Below, piece by piece: positions 33,939-42,718 of a stretch of DNA of 64,000 nt (position 1 is the first letter of the stretch; each line of letters opens with the position of its first letter). Position numbers and translations under genes: made by a program. This stretch comes from SURF-21 sp964462595. GTDB lineage: Bacteria > Actinomycetota > Geothermincolia > Geothermincolales > RBG-13-55-18. The notes beneath the pieces were generated by a model. That model was not told the DNA's origin. It was given only the letters and a program-made list of their open reading frames with translations, and ran no database searches. The stretch lies in NCBI GenBank assembly GCA_964462595.1, contig CAYWXM010000024.1, positions 129,438-193,437 on the forward strand, written 5' to 3'.

Positions 33939-34763
33939 ATGGAGGCTAACCTGCTCCTGGATTCCCTCCGCGACCTGTGGGAGGGCTTTATTGCACGCCT
34001 GCCCTCCATCGTTACCGGTCTGCTGGTCCTTCTTGTTATTTATCTTCTCGCCCGCCTCGTTCGCTTCCTGACCGCCAAGTCTTTGAAGAAAGTCAAAGCC
34101 TCCGAGCACGCCTTGCGGTTCAGCGCGCGCCTGTCCTTTATCGGGGTCATGGCCCTGGGCGTGCTGGTAGCGTTGGGGATTATGGGGATAAACGCAGGTG
34201 CCCTGATCGCCTCCCTGGGCCTGGTGAGCGTGGGCATAGGCTTCGCCCTCAAGGACGTCATCGAGAACTTCATCGCCGGCATCATCCTCATCTTCCAGAG
34301 GCCTTTCGTGGTGGGTGACGTCGTCTGCTTTGGGGATGTCGAAGGCACGGTGGACGATGTGAGGGTAAGGGATACGGTGATACGCATGTACGACGGCAGG
34401 CAGGTCTTCGTCCCCAATGCCAGCATCTTCTCTGCCGCGGTGATAAACAACAACCGCAACCGCAGGCGCCGGCTGGATTTCGAGGTCGGCGTCGCCTATG
34501 CGCAGGATGCAACCTCCGCCATGGAGGTGGTAAAGCGGGCCCTTGTCGCACTCGATGCCGCGCTCGCTGAGCCGCCTCCGCTGGTGGTCGCAGAAGAGCT
34601 GGCAGACAGCTCCGTAGTGCTCAGGGCATATTTCTGGATCAACCCTTGCCTCGAGGACATACTGTTAGCCAGGTCAACGGCCATAGCAGCGGTTAAAGAA
34701 GCCCTTGGCGAGGCGGGGATCGAGATCCCCTTCCCCGTGCTCACCGTAAAACCCTCCACCTAG
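33939..34763 (+). CDS. Small-conductance mechanosensitive channel (MscS family)
   Basis: The 274-residue protein has three membrane segments; the pore-lining third helix is GALIASLGLVSVGIGFALKDVIENF. It then enters the MscS beta domain with PFVVGDVVCFGDVEGTVDDVRVRDTVIRMYDGR and PNASIF. It should release solutes under hypo-osmotic stress. It is smaller than plant or MscK relatives and close to E. coli MscS. The stop shares CTAG with the convergent radical SAM gene. Confidence 0.92.
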   Translation: MEANLLLDSLRDLWEGFIARLPSIVTGLLVLLVIYLLARLVRFLTAKSLKKVKASEHALRFSARLSFIGVMALGVLVALGIMGINAGALIASLGLVSVGIGFALKDVIENFIAGIILIFQRPFVVGDVVCFGDVEGTVDDVRVRDTVIRMYDGRQVFVPNASIFSAAVINNNRNRRRRLDFEVGVAYAQDATSAMEVVKRALVALDAALAEPPPLVVAEELADSSVVLRAYFWINPCLEDILLARSTAIAAVKEALGEAGIEIPFPVLTVKPST

Positions 34764-35779
34764 CAAAGCGAGATGCCGTAGCGGCGGGCCATTTCCAGCG
34801 CCTCCATCTTCTCTTGCGGCGAGGGCCTGCGATCGATCTCCGGGTAAAGGGAAGCGCGATACTCGGGCCGGTACTGGAACATGAGGTTGAAGTAGACGCC
34901 GGGGATGTTCTTCGACACCCAGTCCATGATCCTTGCGGTGCAGCATTCCAGGTGGCCGGGGAGGAGCAGCTGGCGGAGCATGATCTCGCCCTGGCGGTGG
35001 GCGATGAGGAGATTGCGGCTCACCACCCCGAAGTAGTTATCCACGTCGGAGTAGCGTCTCGCGCAGTCATCGTTGCCATAACGGAAATCGGCGAGGTAGA
35101 CATCCATGACCCCCTGCAGCAGGCTCATGGCCTCCCCAGACGTGTACATGTTGGAGTTCCAGACCATGGGAAGGTGCTTTCCATCCTCTCCCAGGGCGAT
35201 GATGGTGTCCAGTATGGTGTGCAGGTTGGGGTCGGGATTGCCCCCTACGAAATTGGCGTTGCGCGAACCCTGGCTTATCCCCTCCCGCAGGCTGTTCGCC
35301 AGGTACGCAGGATCGGCGGGACTGCCCGTCCGTGCATCCATTGCGATATCCCAGTTCTGGCAGTAGACGCAGTGGAAGCTGCATCCGGAGAAGAAAAGGG
35401 TGTGAGAAGGCACCAGTTCCGGTTCCTCTCCGAAATGAAGGAAATCGGAAGCGAGGCGGGAAACCACCCCGACGCCGCAGTAGCCCGTCTCCTCCCCGGC
35501 ACGGTCGGCGCCGCAGCGCCGCTCGCACATGTTGCAGGAGCGCAGCATGCGGTGGGCCAGCTCCGACTTCAGGTCCAGGAGCGACGGGCCTTGGGTGCGC
35601 GGCGGCTCATGGTGATCGCACCAAGCCTCGCGCCAGCGGGACATGGCCGCAGAATGCGCATCCCGCAGCTCCTCGACACCCACCCCCCCCAAAGACGGGA
35701 TACCGGCCGGAATGCGCGAAGAGAGCCAGTGCCGGGCCGGGACTTTCCCTTCCAGGATAGAGAAATAATCCTCGAGCAT
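34760..35779 (-). CDS. PflX-like radical SAM protein
   Basis: The 339-residue protein has the radical SAM cluster motif in FSGCSFHCVYCQNWDIA (C-x3-C-x2-C). Ahead of it lies a separate Cys-rich motif, CNMCERRCGADRAGEETGYC, which suggests a second metal site. This architecture is the PflX/COG1313 group, related to pyruvate formate-lyase activase, with no proven substrate. No glycyl-radical enzyme gene is nearby, so the partner is elsewhere or absent. Confidence 0.85.
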   Translation of the reverse strand: MLEDYFSILEGKVPARHWLSSRIPAGIPSLGGVGVEELRDAHSAAMSRWREAWCDHHEPPRTQGPSLLDLKSELAHRMLRSCNMCERRCGADRAGEETGYCGVGVVSRLASDFLHFGEEPELVPSHTLFFSGCSFHCVYCQNWDIAMDARTGSPADPAYLANSLREGISQGSRNANFVGGNPDPNLHTILDTIIALGEDGKHLPMVWNSNMYTSGEAMSLLQGVMDVYLADFRYGNDDCARRYSDVDNYFGVVSRNLLIAHRQGEIMLRQLLLPGHLECCTARIMDWVSKNIPGVYFNLMFQYRPEYRASLYPEIDRRPSPQEKMEALEMARRYGISLC

Positions 35780-35986
35780 TACGTCATCACCATGATAAAT
35801 TTATGACAACCGGCTGAGGCCGGCAAGCAACGTGCGCATACGGAGCGAAAGGCGTCCGGAGCCCGCATCTCCGCGCGAAGACTCCCGCCGGAAGGCAGGC
35901 GCGGTAGTGACGACCTCAGGATGATCGACTGGAGTCGGGAATGGCGCGGGTTGCGGGTCCGGTGGTGGAGGAAAGGCGAGAAGGCA

Positions 35987-36502
35987 ATGGCGGTCTGGGC
36001 GCTTATTCTTTGTACGCTCACTCTCATCAACATCACCATGGTCGGGGCGATGGTCTCCCTGGTCGGCAACATACCCGACAGTTCTTTTCTGGCCATCCTG
36101 TCCCGCTACCTGGGCGGTAAGGCAAGGCCGCCGGGAGCCATAATCTATCCCCTGGAGGCCGCTTCTCGGCTGGCGAATATACGCGTTAAACTGCTGTGGG
36201 CCGCAGTAGTGGGGGCGGTTTCAGGGTTGTGCCTCACCGTCTGGGCGTTTATAGAGGGGTGGGGAGTAGAGGCCATGCTGGCCCTGACCATATGGCTGCT
36301 TGCCGCGAACGTCGCTTTCCTCGCCATACCTCTCGGGACGTGGAAGCGCAGGGCCGGTGGGATAAAAGAAGATGACGTGGAGGAAGCGGCGCGGAAGTCC
36401 ATGCCGATCATGCGGGAGGAAGCTGAAGGACATCCAGATCAAGACCCCGGCGGGAATCGATCGGATTCCATCTCCGCGGGAAGGCATGAGGGCAAGCTGT
36501 GA
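35987..36502 (+). CDS. Four-helix membrane protein of unknown function
   Basis: From ATG 35987 (AGAAGG upstream) it has 171 residues. Hydrophobic segments include WALILCTLTLINITMVGAMV, LLWAAVVGAVSGLCLTVWAF and MLALTIWLLAANVAFLAIPL. The C-terminal ~45 residues are polar and cytosolic in character. ATG 35921 is an alternative start with a weaker site. No family was recognised. It is 57 bases before the HD-domain gene. Confidence 0.6.
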   Translation: MAVWALILCTLTLINITMVGAMVSLVGNIPDSSFLAILSRYLGGKARPPGAIIYPLEAASRLANIRVKLLWAAVVGAVSGLCLTVWAFIEGWGVEAMLALTIWLLAANVAFLAIPLGTWKRRAGGIKEDDVEEAARKSMPIMREEAEGHPDQDPGGNRSDSISAGRHEGKL

Positions 36503-36559
36503 GTTACAATTAAATCGCCGCATCGAGCGACGACGAGACGCGAATGAAAGGCGAGGCTC

Positions 36560-37360
36560 TTGCTGGAAGGCGAATATCTGGGGGCGCAGAGACTGTGCGA
36601 ACGCATAGCCTCCGGCATGGAGCCGCCCCGCTTTTACCTTGACAAGAAAGCTGAGGTGGAGGAAAGCCGCGACGCCTTTGAGAACCATCCCCTGGTGCGT
36701 GACGCCGTGGCTATCGTGGAGAACAGGGGGGACGTGCTGGGCCACGGCCTCTCGCACGCACGAAAAGTGGCCATCGATGCCGGGGCGCTGGTGCTGGTCG
36801 AGACGCACGGCAGGGAATCGCCGCAACGGAGGCGCAGGTTGCTGCTCCTCGCCCACCTGTCCGGCGTGCTTCACGACATCAAGAGGGAGCAGCCGGAGCA
36901 CGCCAGGCGTGGCGCCGAGGAAGCCGCTCTTATCCTCGAGGACTTCGACATAAGCGGAGGAGAGCGCGAGGCCATAGTGCAGGCCATAAGGAACCACGAG
37001 GCTTTCAAGGCTTCCGAGCCGCTGCAAGACCCCTCTCTGCAGTTGATCTCGGACGCCCTCTACGATGCCGATAAGTTCCGCTGGGGACCGGACAACTTCA
37101 CGGAGACGGTATGGATGATGGTGGCCCCCCTGAAGGTGCCCATCGCCGCCCTGCTGGGACATTTCGAGACCAGCCTGGAGGGTATCGTGAGGATAAAGGA
37201 TACCTTCCGCACCCCTACGGGACGGGTATATGGCCCCGATTTTATCGACAAGGGGCTGCTGATAGGAAAAGAGCTCTACCGGGAACTGTCGCAGGTGTAC
37301 CTGAGCGGCGAAGGCGAGCCTCAAGGGATGGAGCACATACGCCCGGCGGAGATGGAGTAG
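36560..37360 (+). CDS. HD-domain phosphohydrolase-like protein
   Basis: The 266-residue protein shows the HD metal motif in order: GHGLSHARKV (first His), LSGVLHDIKR (His-Asp), HARRGAEEA and IRNHEAF, then DALYDADKFRWG. It should bind divalent metals and cleave a phosphoester, perhaps a nucleotide, but no substrate is evident. The start is TTG at 36560 after AAAGGCGAGG. The following MoxR-VWA pair is about 90 bases away. Confidence 0.78.
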   Translation: MLEGEYLGAQRLCERIASGMEPPRFYLDKKAEVEESRDAFENHPLVRDAVAIVENRGDVLGHGLSHARKVAIDAGALVLVETHGRESPQRRRRLLLLAHLSGVLHDIKREQPEHARRGAEEAALILEDFDISGGEREAIVQAIRNHEAFKASEPLQDPSLQLISDALYDADKFRWGPDNFTETVWMMVAPLKVPIAALLGHFETSLEGIVRIKDTFRTPTGRVYGPDFIDKGLLIGKELYRELSQVYLSGEGEPQGMEHIRPAEME

Positions 37361-37448
37361 AGGATACACTTGCCGTGCTGACAGGCGGCATAAGGGCAAG
37401 ATAAGACCCGCCGGGCGCTTGCCGGGAGGAAGCAGGGAGGATGATGGC

Positions 37449-38357
37449 ATGTTTGGCAGCATTGAGGAAGTGAAGCAGAAGCTGGCAGGGCAGAGCTATA
37501 TTTGCAGCGACGAGATCGCCACGGTCATCTTTCTCGCCGAGAAGCTGGAAAAACCGGTCCTGGTGGAGGGGCCTGCGGGAGTCGGCAAAACCGATCTGGG
37601 CAAGGTGACCGCCGCCGCCCTGGACCGCGAGTTCATCCGCCTGCAATGCTACGAGGGCCTGGACGAGGCCAAATCCCTGTACGAGTGGGAGTACTCCAAG
37701 CAGCTCTTATACACCCAGATTTTAAAGGACGTCCTGGCCGAGGAGCTGTCCGACGCCACGAGCCTGGCGGAGGCGGCCGAACGCGTAGCCAGGCAGGACG
37801 AGGTCTTCTTCTCCCGCAAGTTCATAGTCCCCCGCCCGCTGCTCAGGGCGATCACCTCGGAGAGGCCGGCCCTCATCCTCATCGACGAGGTTGACAAGTC
37901 GGACCCCGAGTTCGAGGCCTTCCTGCTGGAGATACTCTCCGACTTCCAGGTGAGCATCCCCGAGCTGGATACCCTGAAGGCAAAGCACATCCCCATGGTC
38001 GTGCTCACCAGCAACAACGCCCGCGAACTCAGCGACGCCCTTAAGCGGCGCTGCCTGCACCTGTTCATCGACTTCCCTCCGTGGGAGCAGGAGTTGGAGA
38101 TCGTGCGCCTTAAGGTGCCGGGCATCGAGGAGCGTCTGGCGGAACAGGTGGTGAAGGCGGTGCAGCGCCTGCGCAAGCTGGACATCAAGAAGACGCCGGG
38201 GATCAGCGAGACGCTGGACTGGGCTCGCGCCCTGGTGGTCTTGGGCGCCGGCACGCTCGAACATGAACTGGTCAGGAGCACCCTGAACATCGTGCTCAAG
38301 TACGAGAAGGATATTCAGAAAGCCAGGGAAAACCTGCACCAGGTATTGGAGGGATAG
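37449..38357 (+). CDS. MoxR/CoxD-type AAA+ ATPase
   Basis: The 302-residue protein (ATG 37449 behind GGGAGG) has Walker A EGPAGVGKTDLGKV, Walker B PALILIDEVDKSDPEFEAFL, and the sensor region VVLTSNNARELSDALKRRCL. It lies directly before a VWA protein, the CoxD-CoxE-like pairing in which ATPase and VWA protein mature or activate a target enzyme. No molybdenum dehydrogenase or rubisco is nearby to name the target. Confidence 0.9.
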   Translation: MFGSIEEVKQKLAGQSYICSDEIATVIFLAEKLEKPVLVEGPAGVGKTDLGKVTAAALDREFIRLQCYEGLDEAKSLYEWEYSKQLLYTQILKDVLAEELSDATSLAEAAERVARQDEVFFSRKFIVPRPLLRAITSERPALILIDEVDKSDPEFEAFLLEILSDFQVSIPELDTLKAKHIPMVVLTSNNARELSDALKRRCLHLFIDFPPWEQELEIVRLKVPGIEERLAEQVVKAVQRLRKLDIKKTPGISETLDWARALVVLGAGTLEHELVRSTLNIVLKYEKDIQKARENLHQVLEG

Positions 38358-38438
38358 CGCGGCCGCTCCCCGCCGTCGGCCGGTAGGGACGGGGAAGCCG
38401 GCGGCGACGCTTCACGTTATGGATCGCGGAGGAACGCG

Positions 38439-39818
38439 ATGGAGGAAAGGATACTTGATTTCATAAAAGGGCTGCGTGGGAGGGGGGTGTCCGTCTCCAC
38501 CGCGGAGAGCATCGACGCCCTGGGGGCCGTGGCCGTGGTGGGTCTCCATGACCCCTTCACGTTCAAGGCCGCCTTGAAGGCGGCGGTGGTGAAGCGCAAC
38601 CGTGATGCCCTCGTGTTCGAGGAGCTTTTCCCGCTGTATTTCTATGGCCTGGAGGTCGGGGGGGAGGCCGAAAACCTGGACGAAGAGCTTCTGGCCCGCC
38701 TGGAGGAGAGACTGCGCGAGTTCGCGCAAGGCGGGGAGGTCGATCCCATGCTGGCCCTGGTGCTCGAGGGGCGCAGCGGGGAATGGGAATCGTATATCCG
38801 CATGGCCGCGGGAGAGGTAGGGACGCAACAGATCGCGACCCGCATGCAGGTGGGCATGTACACTCGCCGTATATTCGAGGTCTTTGACTGGGAGGAAATG
38901 GAAAAAGAGATGCGGGAACTCCTTAACCAGCTGCGCGAGGAGGGATGGAGCGAGGAGGACCTGCAGCGGGTGGAAGAGGCTTTCGCAGCGAACCGCGAGG
39001 CCCTGCGCAAGCAGGTGCGGCGCTACGTCGAGAGGGAACAGGCACGCAACGCCGACAAGGTACCGAGCGCGGAGCGGGTGGAGAGGCTCATGAACCGGCC
39101 TTTCTCGGGGCTGGACGAGATCGAGCTGCAGCAGATGCGCAAGGCGGTGGACATACTGGCCAGGAAGCTGCGCAACAAGATCAACCTGCGAGAGAAGCAG
39201 CTGAAGCGCGGCAAACTGGACGTCAAGGCGACCCTGCGCAAGAACATGCAGCACGGCGGAGTCCCGTTCGAGCTCAAACTGAAGCACAAGAGGATGGAAA
39301 AGGCCGAACTCATGGTGCTCTGCGACATCTCTTCCTCGGTCGCCCGCGTCTCTCAGTTCATGCTGCAGTTCGTGTACACCATCCAGGATTGCCTGGCCAA
39401 AGTGCGCAGCTTCGTCTTCGTGGACGACCTTGGCGAGGTGACGGATTTTTTCCGCGACGAGGATATCCAGAAAGGGGTGCGCCGCGCCCTCTCGGAGGCG
39501 GAGATCTCCTATAACGCCCGCAGCGATTTCGGGGAGGTATTCCAGACGTTTTGCGATCAGTACCTGCAGGACGTCGGCTTCCGCACCTATATCATGGTCA
39601 TCGGGGACGCCCGTAACAACTATAACGACCCCGGCATCAAGGCGCTGGAGAAGATGAGGGATCGCGCCAAGGGCATCATCTGGCTCAACCCGGAAACCAG
39701 GCCTTTCTGGGATACCGGGGACAGCGTCATGGGGGATTATCTGCCCTACTGCAAGGAAGTGCGCGTATGCCGGACCCTCAAGGACCTCGACGACACCGTG
39801 GGTTCGTTATTGTTGTAG
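38439..39818 (+). CDS. CoxE-like VWA-domain protein
   Basis: The 459-residue protein has a long helical N-terminal region rich in Glu/Arg/Gln (about 90-300) and a C-terminal VWA domain starting ELMVLCDISSSVARVSQFML with MIDAS pattern D-x-S-x-S. YIMVIGDARNNYNDPG supplies a later metal-site segment. It pairs with the MoxR ATPase 81 bases upstream, forming a two-gene chaperone module distinct from the MoxR-DUF58-TgpA set at 23847-28351. Confidence 0.88.
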   Translation: MEERILDFIKGLRGRGVSVSTAESIDALGAVAVVGLHDPFTFKAALKAAVVKRNRDALVFEELFPLYFYGLEVGGEAENLDEELLARLEERLREFAQGGEVDPMLALVLEGRSGEWESYIRMAAGEVGTQQIATRMQVGMYTRRIFEVFDWEEMEKEMRELLNQLREEGWSEEDLQRVEEAFAANREALRKQVRRYVEREQARNADKVPSAERVERLMNRPFSGLDEIELQQMRKAVDILARKLRNKINLREKQLKRGKLDVKATLRKNMQHGGVPFELKLKHKRMEKAELMVLCDISSSVARVSQFMLQFVYTIQDCLAKVRSFVFVDDLGEVTDFFRDEDIQKGVRRALSEAEISYNARSDFGEVFQTFCDQYLQDVGFRTYIMVIGDARNNYNDPGIKALEKMRDRAKGIIWLNPETRPFWDTGDSVMGDYLPYCKEVRVCRTLKDLDDTVGSLLL

Positions 39819-40026
39819 GGGTTCTTCCTGCCCCGGGGTAGCGGTCTTCGCTGCAGGCTTCTTTTCCGGCCCGAGCCTGCCGGCCATCTTCCCGGGGCTC
39901 GCTGGTCCCCATACGGCAGGGGACCTCTCGCTGTCACTGATTCAGAACAGGACGGGGGTTGCAGCCGGGTTTATAATTGTTAGATGATTCTATGTTAACC
40001 GGGGATATACAGGTGTGGAGGTAATG

Positions 40027-40971
40027 ATGGAAGAGAAAGTCTTGGACGTAGTAGTGGTCGGGGGAGGTCCCGCGGGGCTTACGGCAGGCCTTTACCTGGC
40101 ACGTGCCCGCATGGAAGCGGCCCTGATCGAAAAACAGCTTACCGGTGGCGCTCCTGCCCTCACGGACAGGATAGAAAACTACCCCGGATTCCCCGAAGGT
40201 ATAGCCGGTCCCGAGCTGGTGGAGCGCATGCGGCTTCAGGCGGAGAATTTCGGCTTGAACATAATGACCTACAACGGCCTGGAAGGCCTGCGGGATGACG
40301 GGGAGATCAAGTACGTGACCACCACGGAGCAGGAAATAGCGACCCGGGCGGTGATCATGGCCATGGGCATGCGGCCCGCCCCCCTGGACGTGCCGGGGGA
40401 GCAGGAATTCCAGGGCAAGGGGGTGTCCTACTGCGCCACCTGCGACGGCGCCTTTTTCAAGGACGCAGTGGTGCTGGTGGTCGGAGGCGGCGGTTCCGCG
40501 GTATCCGAGGCGCTGTTCCTCACCCGCTTCGCAAGCAAGGTTATCCTGGTGCACCGGCGGGACCGCCTGCGCGCGGCGGGGATACTCGAGGAGCGGGCGC
40601 GCGCCAATCCCAAGATGGAGCTGAAGCTCAAGAAGACCGTCAAGGAGATGAAGGGAGATAAGACGCTCAGCAGCGTGGTGCTCATGGACGTGGATGATGG
40701 CAGCGAGGAAGAGGTCGAGGCAAGCGGGATCTTCCTTTACGTGGGCAACATCCCGAACACGGAGGCGATTAAAGGAACGGTGGACCTGGACGAAAACGGG
40801 TTCATCTCGGTGGACGAAACGCTCGAAACCAGCATGAAAGGCGTGTTTGCGGCTGGAGACGTGCGTACGGGAGCGGTGTGGCAGGTTGCGACTGCTGTAG
40901 GTGACGGGGCGAAGGCTTCGCAAAGGGCCCAGTTTTACGTGGAGAACATAAAGGGGACGGCCTACATATAG
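40027..40971 (+). CDS. trxB: Thioredoxin reductase
   Basis: The 314-residue flavoprotein passes electrons from NADPH to thioredoxin. It has the FAD motif VVGGGPAGLTAGLYLARA, the redox pair in SYCATCDGAFF, the NADPH-binding VVGGGGSAVSEALFL and the C-terminal FAAGDVRTG. ATG 40027 is preferred to 40024 because GGAGGT needs the extra spacing. A TATAAT at 39972-39977 lies upstream. The likely partner thioredoxin is 108 bases downstream. Confidence 0.94.
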   Translation: MEEKVLDVVVVGGGPAGLTAGLYLARARMEAALIEKQLTGGAPALTDRIENYPGFPEGIAGPELVERMRLQAENFGLNIMTYNGLEGLRDDGEIKYVTTTEQEIATRAVIMAMGMRPAPLDVPGEQEFQGKGVSYCATCDGAFFKDAVVLVVGGGGSAVSEALFLTRFASKVILVHRRDRLRAAGILEERARANPKMELKLKKTVKEMKGDKTLSSVVLMDVDDGSEEEVEASGIFLYVGNIPNTEAIKGTVDLDENGFISVDETLETSMKGVFAAGDVRTGAVWQVATAVGDGAKASQRAQFYVENIKGTAYI

Positions 40972-41079
40972 ACCCGCAGAGGTTTGGCTTATTGACGGTA
41001 CAGGCTGATAATGGTTTCATGAGTTGATAAAAGAATCGAGCGCGACAGAGCTCGGTTGCGAGACAGGGAGGTGTGTTTG

Positions 41080-41406
41080 TTGGCGGGTAAGATCACAGAG
41101 GTAAACGACGACAACTTCGAACAAGAGGTGCTGAAGAGCGATATTCCTGCGCTTGTCGATTTCTGGGCTCCCTGGTGCGCCCCTTGCATCATGATGCAAC
41201 CCGTACTGGAAGAGGCGGCATCGGAGTGGGACGGAAAAATCAAGATATGTAAGCTCAACGTTGATGATGCCATGCAGGTAGCGCGTAGTTTCATGATCCA
41301 GTCCATCCCTACCATGATTCTCTTTGACAAGGGAGAGCCGGCAAAGAAGATCATAGGCGCGAGGCCGAAGAGGGCTTTCGCAGAGGAGTTCGAGAGCTGG
41401 CTTTGA
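41080..41406 (+). CDS. trxA: Thioredoxin
   Basis: The 108-residue thioredoxin has the active site FWAPWCAPCIMM (WCAPC in place of the common WCGPC) and the cis-proline in IQSIPTMILFDKG. The start is TTG at 41080, eight bases after GGGAGG; no in-frame ATG precedes the fold. It follows trxB and is 14 bases before the DUF3842 gene, so all four to five genes to 42586 may share a transcript. Confidence 0.93.
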   Translation: MAGKITEVNDDNFEQEVLKSDIPALVDFWAPWCAPCIMMQPVLEEAASEWDGKIKICKLNVDDAMQVARSFMIQSIPTMILFDKGEPAKKIIGARPKRAFAEEFESWL

Positions 41407-41420
41407 GCGAGAGAGGGTAA

Positions 41421-41852
41421 ATGAAGATAGCCGTGATCGATGGCATGGGAGGTTCCATAGGTCACCAGATAATCCTGGAATTGAGGAAAAGCCTGCCAGA
41501 CGATACGGAGATAACCGCACTCGGGGCCAACGCAATTGCGACCGGGAACATGATGAGGGCACGCGCCAACCGCGGAGCCACGGGAGAGAACGCGGTGCAC
41601 GTGTGCATCGGGGAGGTGGACGTGATCATGGGCAGCGTTTCCATCCTGGTGCCCAATTCCATGATGGGTGAGCTGACTCCTGGAATGGCTACGGCCATAT
41701 CCTCCGCGCCCGGACGCAAGGTGCTTCTGCCCCTCACGCACCCGCGTATCGAGATCATGGGGACTTGTGATACTCCGCTCCCCAGGCTCATCGAACAGGC
41801 AGTGGAGCTGGTCAGAGAGATGAACGAAAGGGAAGGAGGCGGCGATGTGTGA
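41421..41852 (+). CDS. DUF3842 protein
   Basis: The 143-residue protein starts with a Rossmann-like MKIAVIDGMGGSIGHQI, then a middle segment with GENAVHVCIGEVDVIMGS and C-terminal MGTCDTPLPRLIEQAVELV. It matches DUF3842, a small uncharacterised family of anaerobes. Its ATG follows GAGAGAGGG. It overlaps the CooT-like gene by 8 bases, so the two are probably made together. Confidence 0.75.
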   Translation: MKIAVIDGMGGSIGHQIILELRKSLPDDTEITALGANAIATGNMMRARANRGATGENAVHVCIGEVDVIMGSVSILVPNSMMGELTPGMATAISSAPGRKVLLPLTHPRIEIMGTCDTPLPRLIEQAVELVREMNEREGGGDV

Positions 41853-42033
41853 GGCCGCGGTCTTCCTGGATAAGGAAGGCGAGCTCGAGAAGGTGATGGA
41901 CGACGTGGTGGAGCTGAAACCCGAGGAAGGCAAGCTCCTGCTGGTCGACGTCTTCGGTGAGCAGAAACTCGTGTCGGCGAAGATAAGCCGGGTCGAGCTG
42001 ATGGACCACCGCGTCATCCTGCGAGAAACCTGA
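41845..42033 (+). CDS. CooT-like small nickel-binding protein
   Basis: A 62-residue protein starting MCEAAVFLDKEG with Cys at position 2, followed by VMDDVVELKPEEGKLLLVDV. This matches the CooT family, small proteins that bind Ni through the N-terminal Met-Cys and were described in carbon monoxide dehydrogenase maturation. No CODH gene is in the window. It starts inside the end of DUF3842. Confidence 0.75.
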   Translation: MCEAAVFLDKEGELEKVMDDVVELKPEEGKLLLVDVFGEQKLVSAKISRVELMDHRVILRET

Positions 42034-42085
42034 CCTTAGCGCTAAATGACAAAGTGGCCGGCGAAGAACGAAGGGGGTTGTGACA

Positions 42086-42586
42086 ATGGTGGAATCTTTG
42101 CTCAAGGACGTGGTCGTATACGAGGTTGAAGGCGGGGCCGCTTGGGGGATAATCCTGGGCTCGTTGCTGGCAGGGATCGTCTTTTATGTCCTCTCCGCAT
42201 GGCTGCTGTACCGGATAGGCAAGAGGTTTGGCTACCAGAACAGCTGGTATGCCTGGGTGCCTATCCTGAACATGTGGATGATGACCGAGCTGGCCGGACG
42301 GGACGCGACCTTCTTTATAATCCTTCTCCTGGGGACTTTCCTTTGCGGGATCGTCGGCTTCGTGATGATGATCATGCTGTGGATGGATATCGCGGAGAAA
42401 TGCGGTAAGGAGCGCTGGTATGGCATCCTCATGATCATACCCATAGTAAACTGGTTTATCATGTACAGCCTGGGGAGCGGTCCCGCGATACAATACCAGT
42501 CGTCAGGGTATCCCGGGCAGTATGGCCCGCCCCCCCAAGGCCCGCAACCGCCATATAACCCGCCCCCACCGCCGCCGCAACAGTAG
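42086..42586 (+). CDS. DUF5684-like membrane protein with Pro-rich tail
   Basis: The 166-residue protein (ATG 42086) has three or four membrane helices, with the family-like motif GYQNSWYAWVPILNMWMM and IAEKCGKERWYGILMIIPIV. The last ~30 residues are Pro/Gln/Tyr-rich (YNPPPPPPQQ at the end). Such proteins are widespread and uncharacterised. A strong terminator follows. Confidence 0.72.
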   Translation: MVESLLKDVVVYEVEGGAAWGIILGSLLAGIVFYVLSAWLLYRIGKRFGYQNSWYAWVPILNMWMMTELAGRDATFFIILLLGTFLCGIVGFVMMIMLWMDIAEKCGKERWYGILMIIPIVNWFIMYSLGSGPAIQYQSSGYPGQYGPPPQGPQPPYNPPPPPPQQ

Positions 42587-42607
42587 TAAGCATCGAGCAA
42601 AAGACAA

Positions 42608-42636
42608 CCCCGCCGGGACGAAACGGCGGGGTTTTT
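42608..42636 (+). terminator. Intrinsic terminator
   Basis: CCCCGCCG (42608-42615) and CGGCGGGG (42624-42631) form an 8-bp stem followed by TTTTT. It closes the trxB-to-DUF5684 group. Confidence 0.9.
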
Positions 42637-42718
42637 CCGCGGCGGGGCGAATGGTATCGGAGATCTGACCCGGTGGGTTACGGAAGTACAGCGCCGCCCG
42701 CCGGAAACGCGCTTCTCG

